Shown here: positions 57,092-64,000 of the stretch, piece after piece | Layout of the letters: each line of letters begins with the position of its first letter | How positions within the stretch are numbered: position 1 is the stretch's first letter | Assembly: GCA_945873205.1 (NCBI GenBank) | Contig: CAMCCC010000002.1 | Coordinates: forward strand, 1-64,000 | Direction: 5' to 3' | Source: an uncultured bacterium | GTDB lineage: Bacteria > Bacillota > Clostridia > Oscillospirales > Oscillospiraceae | Length of the DNA: 64,000 nt | Translations under genes and position numbers: made by a program | The notes under the pieces: model-generated | What the model was told of the DNA's origin: nothing | Database searches by the model: none | Seen by the model: only the letters and a program-made list of their open reading frames with translations

Positions 57092-57547
57092 TTACTTGTC
57101 GCTGAGCAGCTTGGTCAGCTCCTCCATGAAGGTGTTGATGTCCTTGAAGCTGCGGTAGACAGAAGCGAAGCGCACATAGGCCACCTCGTCCACTTCCTTC
57201 AGGCGGCTCATCACCATCTCGCCGATGGCCACGGTGCTGACCTCCCGCTCCAGACTGCTTTGCAGCTCCTGCTCGATATCATCGGCAATGGACTCCAGCT
57301 GGGACAGGGACACCGGCCGCTTCTCGCAGGCGCGGACCATGCCGTTGATCAGCTTCACCCGGTCAAAGGTCTGACGGCTGCCGTCCCGCTTGACCACCAC
57401 CAGGGGCAGGCGTTCAATGATCTCATAGGTGGTGAAGCGCTTCTGGCAGGCCAGGCACTCCCGCCGCCGGCGTATGGTGGCGCCTTCCTCGGCAGGCCGG
57501 GAATCGATCACCTTACTCTCGGAATATCCGCAAAAAGGGCATTTCAT
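57092..57547 (-). CDS. nrdR: transcriptional repressor NrdR
   Basis: NrdR represses ribonucleotide reductase operons in response to bound dATP/ATP. The zinc ribbon [18 protein letters not shown] ... [12 protein letters not shown] is at the N-terminus and an ATP-cone ([30 protein letters not shown]) follows. The length (151 aa) is typical. It converges on the DUF4363 gene with no spacer between the stops. No nrd structural genes are in the window apart from the isolated ATP-cone protein at 14.6 kb. Confidence 0.97.
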   Translation of the reverse strand: MKCPFCGYSESKVIDSRPAEEGATIRRRRECLACQKRFTTYEIIERLPLVVVKRDGSRQTFDRVKLINGMVRACEKRPVSLSQLESIADDIEQELQSSLEREVSTVAIGEMVMSRLKEVDEVAYVRFASVYRSFKDINTFMEELTKLLSDK

Positions 57548-57816
57548 CTCTTATCTCTCCCCTGATTATACTTAACTTTTGTATTGTAGCACATCAGCCC
57601 CGCCAGCGCCATACAAAATATTGCCAATATCAGTCAATGATAATTGTTATTTTTCACAAAATAGTAATTTCTTTCGTTCATCTTGTTTTATGCTGCGCTG
57701 CTCTAAGGAAAAGCTATGGAGCATCGCCCGTCCGCAATGCTGCATCACGGAAAACAGGCGGACGTGCAATGCACGCCCCTACGGGTGCAACCTTGCTGCT
57801 TCCGGCAAAAACGCAG

Positions 57817-57885
57817 GATTTCCACCTCATCCGCCCAGTGTGCGCACTGGGCACCTTCCCCTCCAGGGGAAGGCTTTGGGCGGTA
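57817..57885 (+). repeat. structured intergenic repeat, copy B
   Basis: GATTTCCACCTCATC is followed by hairpin GCCCAGTG-TGCG-CACTGGGC, then TTCCCCTCCAGGGGAA, and ends TTTGGGCGGTAG. It matches copy A (50403) at both ends. Confidence 0.7.
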
Positions 57886-57930
57886 GAATCCAGGGGTGCA
57901 GCATCTGAAATGGACTCTTTTGACAAATGG

Positions 57931-57964
57931 AAGCAGCCCTGCGTTTTTTACGCAGGGCTGCTTT
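57931..57964 (-). terminator. terminator of the lysine transporter operon
   Basis: AAGCAGCCCTGCGT / ACGCAGGGCTGCTT stem with loop TTTTT, 15 bp after the peptidase stop on the minus strand. Confidence 0.8.
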
Positions 57965-57978
57965 TCGGTTTACATAAT

Positions 57979-59364
57979 TCAAAATCCACAGGTGAGTTCC
58001 ATCATTCGGATCAGCACACGGATGCCCTGGACATAGCTGCGCTGGGCGATGCGCTCGTTGGTGCCGTGGACGCGGCCAGCGGTCTCCGCCGCTTCCGCCA
58101 TAAAGGGGCTGCAGCGCAGGCAGGCGGGGCAAATGCGCTCATACCGCCGGGCATCAGTGGCGCCGGCGCTGATGGAGGGGATAAAGACAATATCATTGTA
58201 ATAGTAGTTCAGCACTTCCAGCAGCTTCTCATAGCCGAAGCCGGAGGCGGGAGACAGACGAGAGGGGTCGTTGGCCTGGGCAAAGCTCAGCTCCACCGGG
58301 AGTCCCGCCACCGCTTCCCGGCAGCGCCGGTCAAGGTCGGAAACGGTGTCGCCGGGGATGAGACGGAAGTTGATATTGGCCTCCATATCCTGGGGCAGCA
58401 CGTTGCAGGCAGGGCCGCCGCCGGAGATCATGGTGGGGGCGATGGTGGTGGCCGTCAGAGGGAAGAGCTGCTTCACGCCGGCGCAGTAGGCCATGATGGC
58501 GGCGCTGTTGCCCTCCAGATCGGTCAGCAGGCTTTTCAGCGGCTCCTCGGTTACATAGGGCGCCACGGCCCGGAGGCACTGGGCCAGAGCCTCCGGCATC
58601 TCCGCCGCCTGGGCGGTGGCGCAGATGGCTGCGATGGCCTGGGAAAGGTGCTGCAGGGAACTGCCGCCGAAGGGGTTGCTGGAATGGCCGCCCTGCCCTC
58701 TGGCACGGACGGTCAGATCGGCGTAGCCCTTTTCCGCCAGGTGAATGCCGCAGACCTTGACGCCGGGCGCACAGAAAACAGCCCCGTCCTCAATATTGCC
58801 GCCGCCCTCATCCAGCAGAAACTCCAGCTCCACGCCCCGGCTTTCCAGAAGCTCTGCCATGGCCAGGGAGCCGGTGTTGAAGGTCTCCTCATCCTCGCCG
58901 AAGGCCAGGTATACATCCCGTGCCGGGCGCCGGCCCTGGCGCAGCAGATATTCCGCCGCCTCCAGCTCGGCAAAGACCTGGTTCTTGATGTCCAGAGAGC
59001 CCCGGCCCCAGATATAGCCTTCGGCAATGGCGCCGGAGAAGGGAGGATAGGTCCAGTCCCCTTCCGTGCCGGCCTCTACGCCCACCACGTCCATATGGGA
59101 CATGAAGAGGACGCTCTTCTGGCTCTGGTCACTGCCATGGATATGAATCAGCAGGCTGCGGCCCACCACCTCGGTGGTGGCGGCGGCCATGACGGCAGGA
59201 AAGGAATCCATGATGAGCTGCCGCAGGCGGGCAAACTCCCCATCGGTGGTGCCGTCATTGACGGTGCGGCAGGTGATGGCGGCGGAGAGTCTTTGACAGG
59301 CGGCCTCTCCGTCCAGCTGGGGGTAGTCCCCTTCGTTGCGGTAAAAACGCTGATAATCGGTCAT
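57979..59364 (-). CDS. M20 family peptidase of the lysine operon
   Basis: The 461-residue enzyme is of the M20/carboxypeptidase type: metal-binding SHMDVV near residue 90, [22 protein letters not shown], the catalytic Glu pair in [12 protein letters not shown], and the dimerisation insert around [21 protein letters not shown]. It removes a terminal residue or acyl group. GGAGG precedes the start, which overlaps the ABC ATPase stop (ATGA). Since the operon is led by a lysine riboswitch, its likely substrates are lysine-containing dipeptides or N-acyl-lysine brought in by the transporter. Confidence 0.87.
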   Translation of the reverse strand: MTDYQRFYRNEGDYPQLDGEAACQRLSAAITCRTVNDGTTDGEFARLRQLIMDSFPAVMAAATTEVVGRSLLIHIHGSDQSQKSVLFMSHMDVVGVEAGTEGDWTYPPFSGAIAEGYIWGRGSLDIKNQVFAELEAAEYLLRQGRRPARDVYLAFGEDEETFNTGSLAMAELLESRGVELEFLLDEGGGNIEDGAVFCAPGVKVCGIHLAEKGYADLTVRARGQGGHSSNPFGGSSLQHLSQAIAAICATAQAAEMPEALAQCLRAVAPYVTEEPLKSLLTDLEGNSAAIMAYCAGVKQLFPLTATTIAPTMISGGGPACNVLPQDMEANINFRLIPGDTVSDLDRRCREAVAGLPVELSFAQANDPSRLSPASGFGYEKLLEVLNYYYNDIVFIPSISAGATDARRYERICPACLRCSPFMAEAAETAGRVHGTNERIAQRSYVQGIRVLIRMMELTCGF

Positions 59365-60107
59365 TTGTCCTCCAGGTAACGGCTGAGGAATTCTCTGGTG
59401 CGGGCCTCTTTGGGATTGCCAAAGACCTCTGCGGGGCTGCCCTGCTCCAGAATGACGCCGTTATCCATAAATACCACCCGGTCACTGACTTCCCGGGCGA
59501 AAGCCATCTCATGGGTGACCACGATCATGGTCATGCCCTGAGCGGCCAGATTCTTCATGACGTCCAGCACCTCGCCCACGATCTCCGGGTCCAGGGCGCT
59601 GGTGGGCTCGTCAAAGAGCATGATCTCCGGATTCATGCACAGGGCGCGGGCAATGGCCACCCGCTGCTTCTGTCCGCCGGAGAGACGGCGGCTGTCGGCG
59701 TGGATAAAGTCCCCCAGGCCCACTTCCTTCAGGTGCTGGATGGCGGTCTCCTCCGCCTGCTGCCGCTTGATCTTCTTCACGGTCATGGGGGCCATGGTGC
59801 AGTTATCCAGCACGTTCTTGTTGTTGAACAGGTTGAAGCTCTGGAACACCATGCCGATGCGCTGGCGCAGGGCGTTGAGATCGGTGCCCAGGTCCATCAG
59901 GTCATTGCCGTCAAACCAGATGTGGCCGGAATCGGCATACTCCAGCAGGTTAATGCAGCGCAGCAGGGTGCTCTTGCCAGAGCCGGAGGCGCCGATGATG
60001 CACACCACTTCCCCGGGCATCACCTCCAGGTCAATGCCCTTGAGGACTTTCAGATTGCCGAAGGATTTCTCCAGCTTTTCAATTCGAATTACAGGTTCCA
60101 TAGTCAT
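59361..60107 (-). CDS. amino-acid ABC transporter ATP-binding protein (lysine-type)
   Basis: The 248-residue ATPase belongs to the GlnQ/HisP family: Walker [10 protein letters not shown], signature LSGGQKQR, Walker [13 protein letters not shown]. It is encoded between the permease and the peptidase under the L-box, so lysine is the probable solute. Confidence 0.93.
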   Translation of the reverse strand: MTMEPVIRIEKLEKSFGNLKVLKGIDLEVMPGEVVCIIGASGSGKSTLLRCINLLEYADSGHIWFDGNDLMDLGTDLNALRQRIGMVFQSFNLFNNKNVLDNCTMAPMTVKKIKRQQAEETAIQHLKEVGLGDFIHADSRRLSGGQKQRVAIARALCMNPEIMLFDEPTSALDPEIVGEVLDVMKNLAAQGMTMIVVTHEMAFAREVSDRVVFMDNGVILEQGSPAEVFGNPKEARTREFLSRYLEDK

Positions 60108-60112
60108 TCACC

Positions 60113-61312
60113 TCAGTTGGAGCTGGGAATTTCCTTGACGGCAGTGTCAAGCTTCCGGGAGATGGCCTTCATCAGCAGGGAGGAGAAGTAGGTCAGGATC
60201 AGGTAGAAGATGGCGGCGATGCAATAGGTCTCCAGGGCCTTGAAGTAGATGCCGCTGACGGTGGTGGTGGCATACATCAGGTCCATGCAGCCGATGACGC
60301 TGAGCACGGAGGAGTCCTTGATGTTGATGATGAACTCGTTGCCGATGGCGGGGATGCTGTTCTTCACCGCCTGGGGGAACACCACCTTCAGCATGGTCTG
60401 CCAGCTGCTCATGCCCAGGGAGCGGGCCGCCTCGGTCTGGCCGTGATCGATGGACTCAATGCCGCCCCGCAGCACCTCCGCCAGGTAGGCGGTAGAGTTG
60501 AGGGAGACGGTCATCAGGCCGGAGATGAAGAAGCTCCAGACCTGGTTGATCTCCGTCACGGTCATGCCGGTGCTCTTGAAGATGCCGAAACCGGCATAGT
60601 AGAAAATCAGGGCCTGCACCATCATGGGGGTGCCCCGGATGACGGTGATGTAGAGACTTGCAAAGTTGCGGCCGATGGACTTGAAGAAGCGTACCAGGTC
60701 ACTGTCCTGCCGGTCCGGCTGCTGGATGCGCAGGGTCACCAGGAACAGGGCCAGCACGAAGGCGATCAGGGTACCCAGCAGGGCGATGCGCACCGTGGTC
60801 CAGACGCCCATGCGGAAGAAGGTCTTGCCGTTATAGAGCATATACACCATGCTCTGGAAGAAGCCGTCAGGCATCCGGGATGCGGTGGCGCTGTCCCGGA
60901 TGACCACAAGCAGGTGCATCAGGGGCCGGTCAATGAACAGCAGCAGCGCGGCAGCGCACATCACATAGGAGGCGATGCGGGCAACGCGGACCATGCGTTC
61001 GCTTTTGAACACTGTCTGCTGATAGGTCTTCCAGTTGCAGAGCTTCACCGTCAGCGCCACGAAGGCCAGGGCCAGGAAGGCCAGGCACAGCAGCGCCGGC
61101 AGGTACAGCAGCGGAGAATTGCCAAGGAAGCTCAGCTCCGACGGCTGTGTGGTTGCCGTGTACAGTCCCAATGCGGCAACAACCGAGCCGCCAAAATATA
61201 CATAGGGGTGATCCCTTGTGATAAAGTTTTTCAAAGAATGGTTGCTTTGCTTGCCGTTCAAGCGGCTTACCGGCCTGCTTCTGCGGCAGCTTTGTTTCAT
61301 CACCATCATCAT
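60113..61312 (-). CDS. amino-acid ABC transporter permease (lysine-type)
   Basis: This HisM/GlnP-type permease is long (399 aa) compared with the usual about 220. The extra N-terminal 150 residues add two or three membrane helices before the core (GVWTTVRIALLGTLIAFVLAL, coupling loop GQTEAARSLGMSSWQTMLKVVFPQA). The first codons read ATG ATG ATG GTG ATG behind GGAGG; because the first ATG is only 3 nt from it, the second or third (61309, 61306) may be used. A stem-loop separates it from the binding-protein gene. Confidence 0.92.
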   Translation of the reverse strand: MMMVMKQSCRRSRPVSRLNGKQSNHSLKNFITRDHPYVYFGGSVVAALGLYTATTQPSELSFLGNSPLLYLPALLCLAFLALAFVALTVKLCNWKTYQQTVFKSERMVRVARIASYVMCAAALLLFIDRPLMHLLVVIRDSATASRMPDGFFQSMVYMLYNGKTFFRMGVWTTVRIALLGTLIAFVLALFLVTLRIQQPDRQDSDLVRFFKSIGRNFASLYITVIRGTPMMVQALIFYYAGFGIFKSTGMTVTEINQVWSFFISGLMTVSLNSTAYLAEVLRGGIESIDHGQTEAARSLGMSSWQTMLKVVFPQAVKNSIPAIGNEFIINIKDSSVLSVIGCMDLMYATTTVSGIYFKALETYCIAAIFYLILTYFSSLLMKAISRKLDTAVKEIPSSN

Positions 61313-61341
61313 GAGCCTCCGTTGACAGGATATTTCAGGGG

Positions 61342-61373
61342 ATCAGCGGGCCGGGCAATTCCGGTCCGCTGAT
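61342..61373 (-). promoter_or_regulatory. intercistronic stem-loop after the binding-protein gene
   Basis: ATCAGCGGGCCGG / CCGGTCCGCTGAT forms a 13-bp stem with one mismatch and no T run, placed between the binding protein and permease genes, likely stabilising the former's mRNA. Confidence 0.55.
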
Positions 61374-61386
61374 AAATGAGATTTCT

Positions 61387-62262
61387 TTAGGCGGGCTGGT
61401 TCTCCACGGCCCAATCCCACAGAGCGGTCAGGTCTTCCTGGGTGTACTCGGCCAGGGAGGCGTTGACCTGCTGAAGCAGATCCGTATCGCTCTTGCGCAG
61501 ACCCACGCAGGAGCCGGTGAAGCCCAGTTCGAAGCCGTCGCCCTCAGCGAACTCAACGATGACATAGTCAGGGTTCAGGGGCAGGTAGCCGGGAGCGTTC
61601 TCCAGGTTGATGACGATGGCATCACAGGTGCCCTGGTCCAGGCGGGAGATCATGTTGGGCACGCTCTCCACAGGGGGGAGGTGGTTCACGCCGTCCATCT
61701 GGTCGATGACGGTGTCCAGCTTGGTGTCCTTCTGACCCAGCACGCTGGCGCCGGCAAAGTCATGGATGGTGGTGCCGCCCACAAACTGGGAGTCGGGCAG
61801 GAGCATCAGGGCGTACTCGGTGCTGTGGTAGGGGTCAGAGAAGTTGATGGACTGGCGGCGCTCCTCGGTGTCGGCCATGCCGGCGATGATGGCGTCAATC
61901 TGGCCCTGGTTCAGAGCCTCGATCAGACCGCCCCAGGCCAGCTTCACAATGACCAGTTCGCAGCCCAGGGAGTCGGCAATGTGCTTTGCGACCTGCACAT
62001 CGTAGCCTTCGGCATAGGCGCCGGGCACGTTCTCAACAGGCCAGTTGGAGTCGGTGGCGGTGTCTTCCTGCCAGTTGCTGGGAGCATAGGCGCACTCCAT
62101 ACCCACGCGGAACTGCTTGACTTCAGCGGCGGGGGCCTCGGTGGCGGCCGCTTCCTCAGCGGGAGCCTGGGTGGCAGCGGGGGCGCTGCTGCCGCAGGCG
62201 GCAAGCGCGAGGATCATAAGGGCTGCAAGCAGCATGCTGATAATTCTTCTGGTCATTTTCAT
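61387..62262 (-). CDS. amino-acid-binding lipoprotein (lysine-type)
   Basis: A family 3 solute-binding protein: lipoprotein signal ending LAAC (C23), a long A/P/T/E-rich linker, then FRVGMECAYAPSNWQ, EGYDVQVAKHIADSLGCELVIV, GQIDAIIAGMADTEERRQSINFSDPYH and the C-terminal ENAPGYL region. AAAGGACGG precedes the start. It is the first gene after the lysine riboswitch, which makes lysine (or ornithine/diaminopimelate) the expected ligand; sequence alone could not have assigned it. Confidence 0.93.
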   Translation of the reverse strand: MKMTRRIISMLLAALMILALAACGSSAPAATQAPAEEAAATEAPAAEVKQFRVGMECAYAPSNWQEDTATDSNWPVENVPGAYAEGYDVQVAKHIADSLGCELVIVKLAWGGLIEALNQGQIDAIIAGMADTEERRQSINFSDPYHSTEYALMLLPDSQFVGGTTIHDFAGASVLGQKDTKLDTVIDQMDGVNHLPPVESVPNMISRLDQGTCDAIVINLENAPGYLPLNPDYVIVEFAEGDGFELGFTGSCVGLRKSDTDLLQQVNASLAEYTQEDLTALWDWAVENQPA

Positions 62263-62315
62263 TTCCGTCCTTTCAAACTGATACAGGTTTTGCTTTCTTG
62301 GAAAAATTTGCTATA

Positions 62316-62352
62316 CAAAAAGCCATGGCTGCGTGTATCGCATCCATGGCTT
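62316..62352 (-). terminator. expression-platform terminator of the L-box
   Basis: AAGCCATGG ... CCATGGCTT stem on the minus strand followed by TTTTTG, located between the aptamer and the binding-protein gene. Lysine binding should favour its formation. Confidence 0.85.
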
Positions 62353-62396
62353 AATGACAAAATCATCATCCCGGGAAAGGCCCCAGAACTTCTCGC

Positions 62397-62568
62397 CAAT
62401 GATAGCGCTCCACATAAATCTGTGACAGTCCGGCGGATATTCTCCGCCAGCCCAACAGAAAACGTTCAGAACCGTTTCCCATTTCGGCGATCCTTCCTTT
62501 CACCCCATCCAGAGCTCTGACTCCTTATGTGATGGCGGCTACTGATAATGACCGCGCCTCTACCATTG
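62397..62568 (-). promoter_or_regulatory. lysine riboswitch (L-box)
   Basis: On the minus strand the sequence GGTAGAGGCGCG, AGTAGCC, GGGGTGAAAGGAAGGATCGCCGAA, TTGGGCTGGCG, ACTGTCA and GGAGCGCTATC follows the conserved core of the lysine riboswitch (RF00168) in order. P1 is CAATGGTAG paired with CTATCATTG. A TTGACA -35 lies about 70 bp upstream (62636-62641) with a GATAAT/TAATCT -10 near 62620. The rest of the leader holds no gene. Confidence 0.93.
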
Positions 62569-62745
62569 TCCCGGCTCCTTGTTTGGCACCGGGCAATTAT
62601 TAAGTTGGCATGAGATTATCGCAAATCCCCGTCTTTGTCAATACCCATTTTTTCCTTTCTGCCAAACGCACAATTTTTTTCGTTCTTTAGCAAAAATTTC
62701 CGTCGCTTTTAACGATTTAAAGTGCTAAGCTTTTCACAATTCCTA

Positions 62746-62774
62746 TTGCCAAGCCTTCCCTTTCCTGCTAAAAT
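62746..62774 (+). promoter_or_regulatory. promoter of the EamA gene
   Basis: TTGCCA, 17 bp, TAAAAT, about 48 bp before the chosen start. Confidence 0.6.
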
Positions 62775-62821
62775 TAGAGATAGCATTTATGATTTTTATG
62801 CATAGAAAGAAGGATAGCTTT

Positions 62822-63235
62822 ATGTGGTTTGTTTTCGCCCTGCTTTCGGCGGTTTTTGCCGCGCTGACCTCCATCCTGGCAAAGGTGGGCATTGAAGGGG
62901 TCAACAGCAATCTGGCCACTGCCCTGCGCACCCTGGTGGTGCTGGCCATGGCCTGGATGATGGTGTTTGTCACCAACGCCCAGGGCGGCATCGGGGCAAT
63001 CAGCCGGAAAAGCTGGCTGTTTCTGATTCTGTCCGGCCTTGCCACCGGTGCCTCCTGGCTGTGCTACTACAAGGCGCTGCAGATCGGCGAGGCCTCCAAG
63101 GTGGTGCCCATCGACAAGCTGAGCATCGTGTTCACCCTGGTGCTGGCCTGGACCTTCCTCCATGAGCAGGTCAACGCCAAGTCCATTTTCGGCTGTCTGT
63201 TGATTGTGGCGGGTACGCTGGTGATGGTGCTGTAG
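62822..63235 (+). CDS. single-domain EamA family transporter
   Basis: The 137-residue membrane protein has about five helices and one EamA domain (MWFVFALLSAVFAALTSILAKVGIEGV ... DKLSIVFTLVLAWTFLHEQVNAKSIFGCLLIVAGTLVM). Most EamA transporters have two such domains; this short type is thought to dimerise. AAGGA precedes the ATG at 62822; the track start (62789) is less likely. The solute is unknown. Confidence 0.88.
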   Translation: MWFVFALLSAVFAALTSILAKVGIEGVNSNLATALRTLVVLAMAWMMVFVTNAQGGIGAISRKSWLFLILSGLATGASWLCYYKALQIGEASKVVPIDKLSIVFTLVLAWTFLHEQVNAKSIFGCLLIVAGTLVMVL

Positions 63236-63287
63236 GATAAAAGCAGCCGGGCGTTCTTCCGTTTCCAATCAGCGCAGCAAAACATGC

Positions 63288-63329
63288 AAGCCACCGTGTA
63301 TGGGAATCCCCCATGGACGGTGGCTTTTT
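63288..63329 (+). terminator. terminator of the EamA gene
   Basis: AAGCCACCGT / ACGGTGGCTT stem with TTTTTG. The rest of 63236-63496 shows no gene. Confidence 0.85.
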
Positions 63330-63496
63330 GATACCTATAAAACGGACACATTCACCTGTATAATCTGACTATTGTTTAAAAAAATGTTCCTGTAGAATGG
63401 GACCACTTCATTACGGCGTGTCCGTTTGGCAAAGAAAGTCGAGAAAAAAACTTCCGGCGCGTGTATCATACAGGGTAAAAAATGAGGGAGGTTACA

Positions 63497-64000
63497 ATGT
63501 ATCAGGATCAAATTATCATCCGGGGGCTTCGGCAGAACAATCTTAAAAATGTCTCTCTGGATATCCCAAAGGGGAAAATTGTGGTTTTTACCGGGGTTTC
63601 CGGCTCCGGGAAATCCAGCATTGTGTTTGACACCATCGCTGCCGAGAGTCAGCGGCAGATGAATGAAACCTACACCGCCTTTATGCGGGGGCGGCTGCCC
63701 AAATACGAAAAGCCCAAAGTGGAACGGATCGACAGCCTCTCCGCCTCGGTCATTGTGGATCAGTCCCGACTGGGCGGCAACGCCCGCTCCACCGTGGGCA
63801 CCATCAGCGATATGTATGCCGCGCTGCGGCTGCTCTACTCCCGCATCGGAGAGCCCTATGTGGGGACTGCCTCTTATTTTTCCTTTAACGACCCCAACGG
63901 TATGTGCAAGGCCTGCTCCGGCATCGAAAAAATTCTGGACCTGGATATTGAACGGGCCATAGACCCGGATTAATCCTGGAACGAAAGTATGCTGAATCTG
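63497..64000 (+). pseudogene. UvrA-like ABC ATPase, interrupted by TAA, running off the window
   Basis: GGGAGG precedes the ATG (MYQDQIIIRGLRQNNLKNVS). Walker A GVSGSGKSSIVFDTIA and RQMNETYTAFMRGRLPKYEKPKVERIDSL...VDQSRLGGNARSTVGT are typical of short UvrA paralogues linked to drug resistance. One zinc-finger-like Cys pair CKACSGI follows. The frame stops at TAA 63971-63973 (DIERAIDPD then stop) but the same frame reads SWNESMLNL up to the window end, which resembles the normal continuation DPDKSWN of this family, so TAA probably replaces AAA. The second half lies outside the window. Confidence 0.72.

Larger units (their letters stand above)
57548..57978. other. gene-free spacer carrying repeats and a terminator
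   Basis: The 431-bp spacer holds the nrdR promoter region, a second repeat-like hairpin (GGCGGACGTGCAATGCACGCCCCTACGGG-type, about 57752-57785), repeat copy B and the terminator below. No ORF here is convincing. Confidence 0.55.

Overview
The window is chromosomal DNA from a fairly high-GC, low-G+C-lineage Gram-positive anaerobe, most likely a gut Clostridia member of the Oscillospiraceae/Ruminococcaceae type. The signs are strong AGGAGG-type ribosome sites, textbook TTGACA-17-TATAAT promoters, a tRNA with encoded CCA, lipoprotein-type solute-binding proteins, a class B sortase, a GH25 muramidase, NrdR, a lysine (L-box) riboswitch, DUF421/DUF4363 genes typical of spore-forming Firmicutes, and the rnc-smc-ftsY housekeeping block. 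The genus is my inference, because no rRNA is present.

Layout. 0-5 kb: a flavodoxin-like reductase and galactokinase (minus), then a methionine importer metNIQ (plus). metNIQ lies behind a consensus promoter, a 37-residue Met/Cys-rich leader ORF and an intrinsic terminator, which looks like a ribosome-mediated methionine attenuator. 5-17.6 kb: GH25 lysozyme, tRNA-Leu(CAA) with an AT-rich cysteine hydrolase beside it, and two TetR/DegV divergent pairs that share an operator-like motif. Between the pairs lie a radical SAM enzyme followed by metK and a 31-residue membrane peptide, a low-GC glycosyltransferase/acyltransferase/VTT-membrane cluster, an ATP-cone protein and a patatin phospholipase. 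17.6-25 kb is accessory and scarred: a conjugative-element-type sigma factor and a truncated DUF4340 gene. It also holds a lipoprotein (solute-binding domain fused to a 5'-nucleotidase C-terminal-like domain) next to a hybrid histidine kinase with two receiver domains, and a decayed [FeFe]-hydrogenase fragment. 25-33 kb: an M20 peptidase with a two-protein DUF5058-type membrane system, sortase B, and pstSCAB-phoU.

33-50 kb is one long minus-strand housekeeping array. In the direction of transcription it reads TrmH-family methyltransferase, dprA, topA, trmFO, plsX, rnc, Elp3-like radical SAM, smc, ftsY, yhbY, a nadD-yqeK fusion, rsfS and leuS. rpsU follows with its own consensus promoter. It covers RNA modification and processing, chromosome topology and segregation, membrane targeting, NAD synthesis and translation. 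50-57.5 kb: a large PEP-synthase-like protein with a KaiC-like N-terminus, an amino-sugar cluster (nagB, glmM, a left-handed beta-helix GlmU-C-like protein), DUF421/DUF4363 and nrdR. 58-62.6 kb: an L-box-controlled amino-acid ABC transporter whose last gene is an M20 peptidase, so the operon is assigned to lysine acquisition. 62.8-64 kb: a one-domain EamA transporter and a UvrA-like gene broken by a TAA stop at the window edge.

The most novel-looking items are the methionine leader-peptide attenuator, the lipoprotein/hybrid-kinase pair, the radical SAM-metK-micropeptide module with flanking TetR/DegV pairs, the Walker-A-less KaiC-like/PEP-synthase fusion, and a structured intergenic repeat whose hairpin arms covary.
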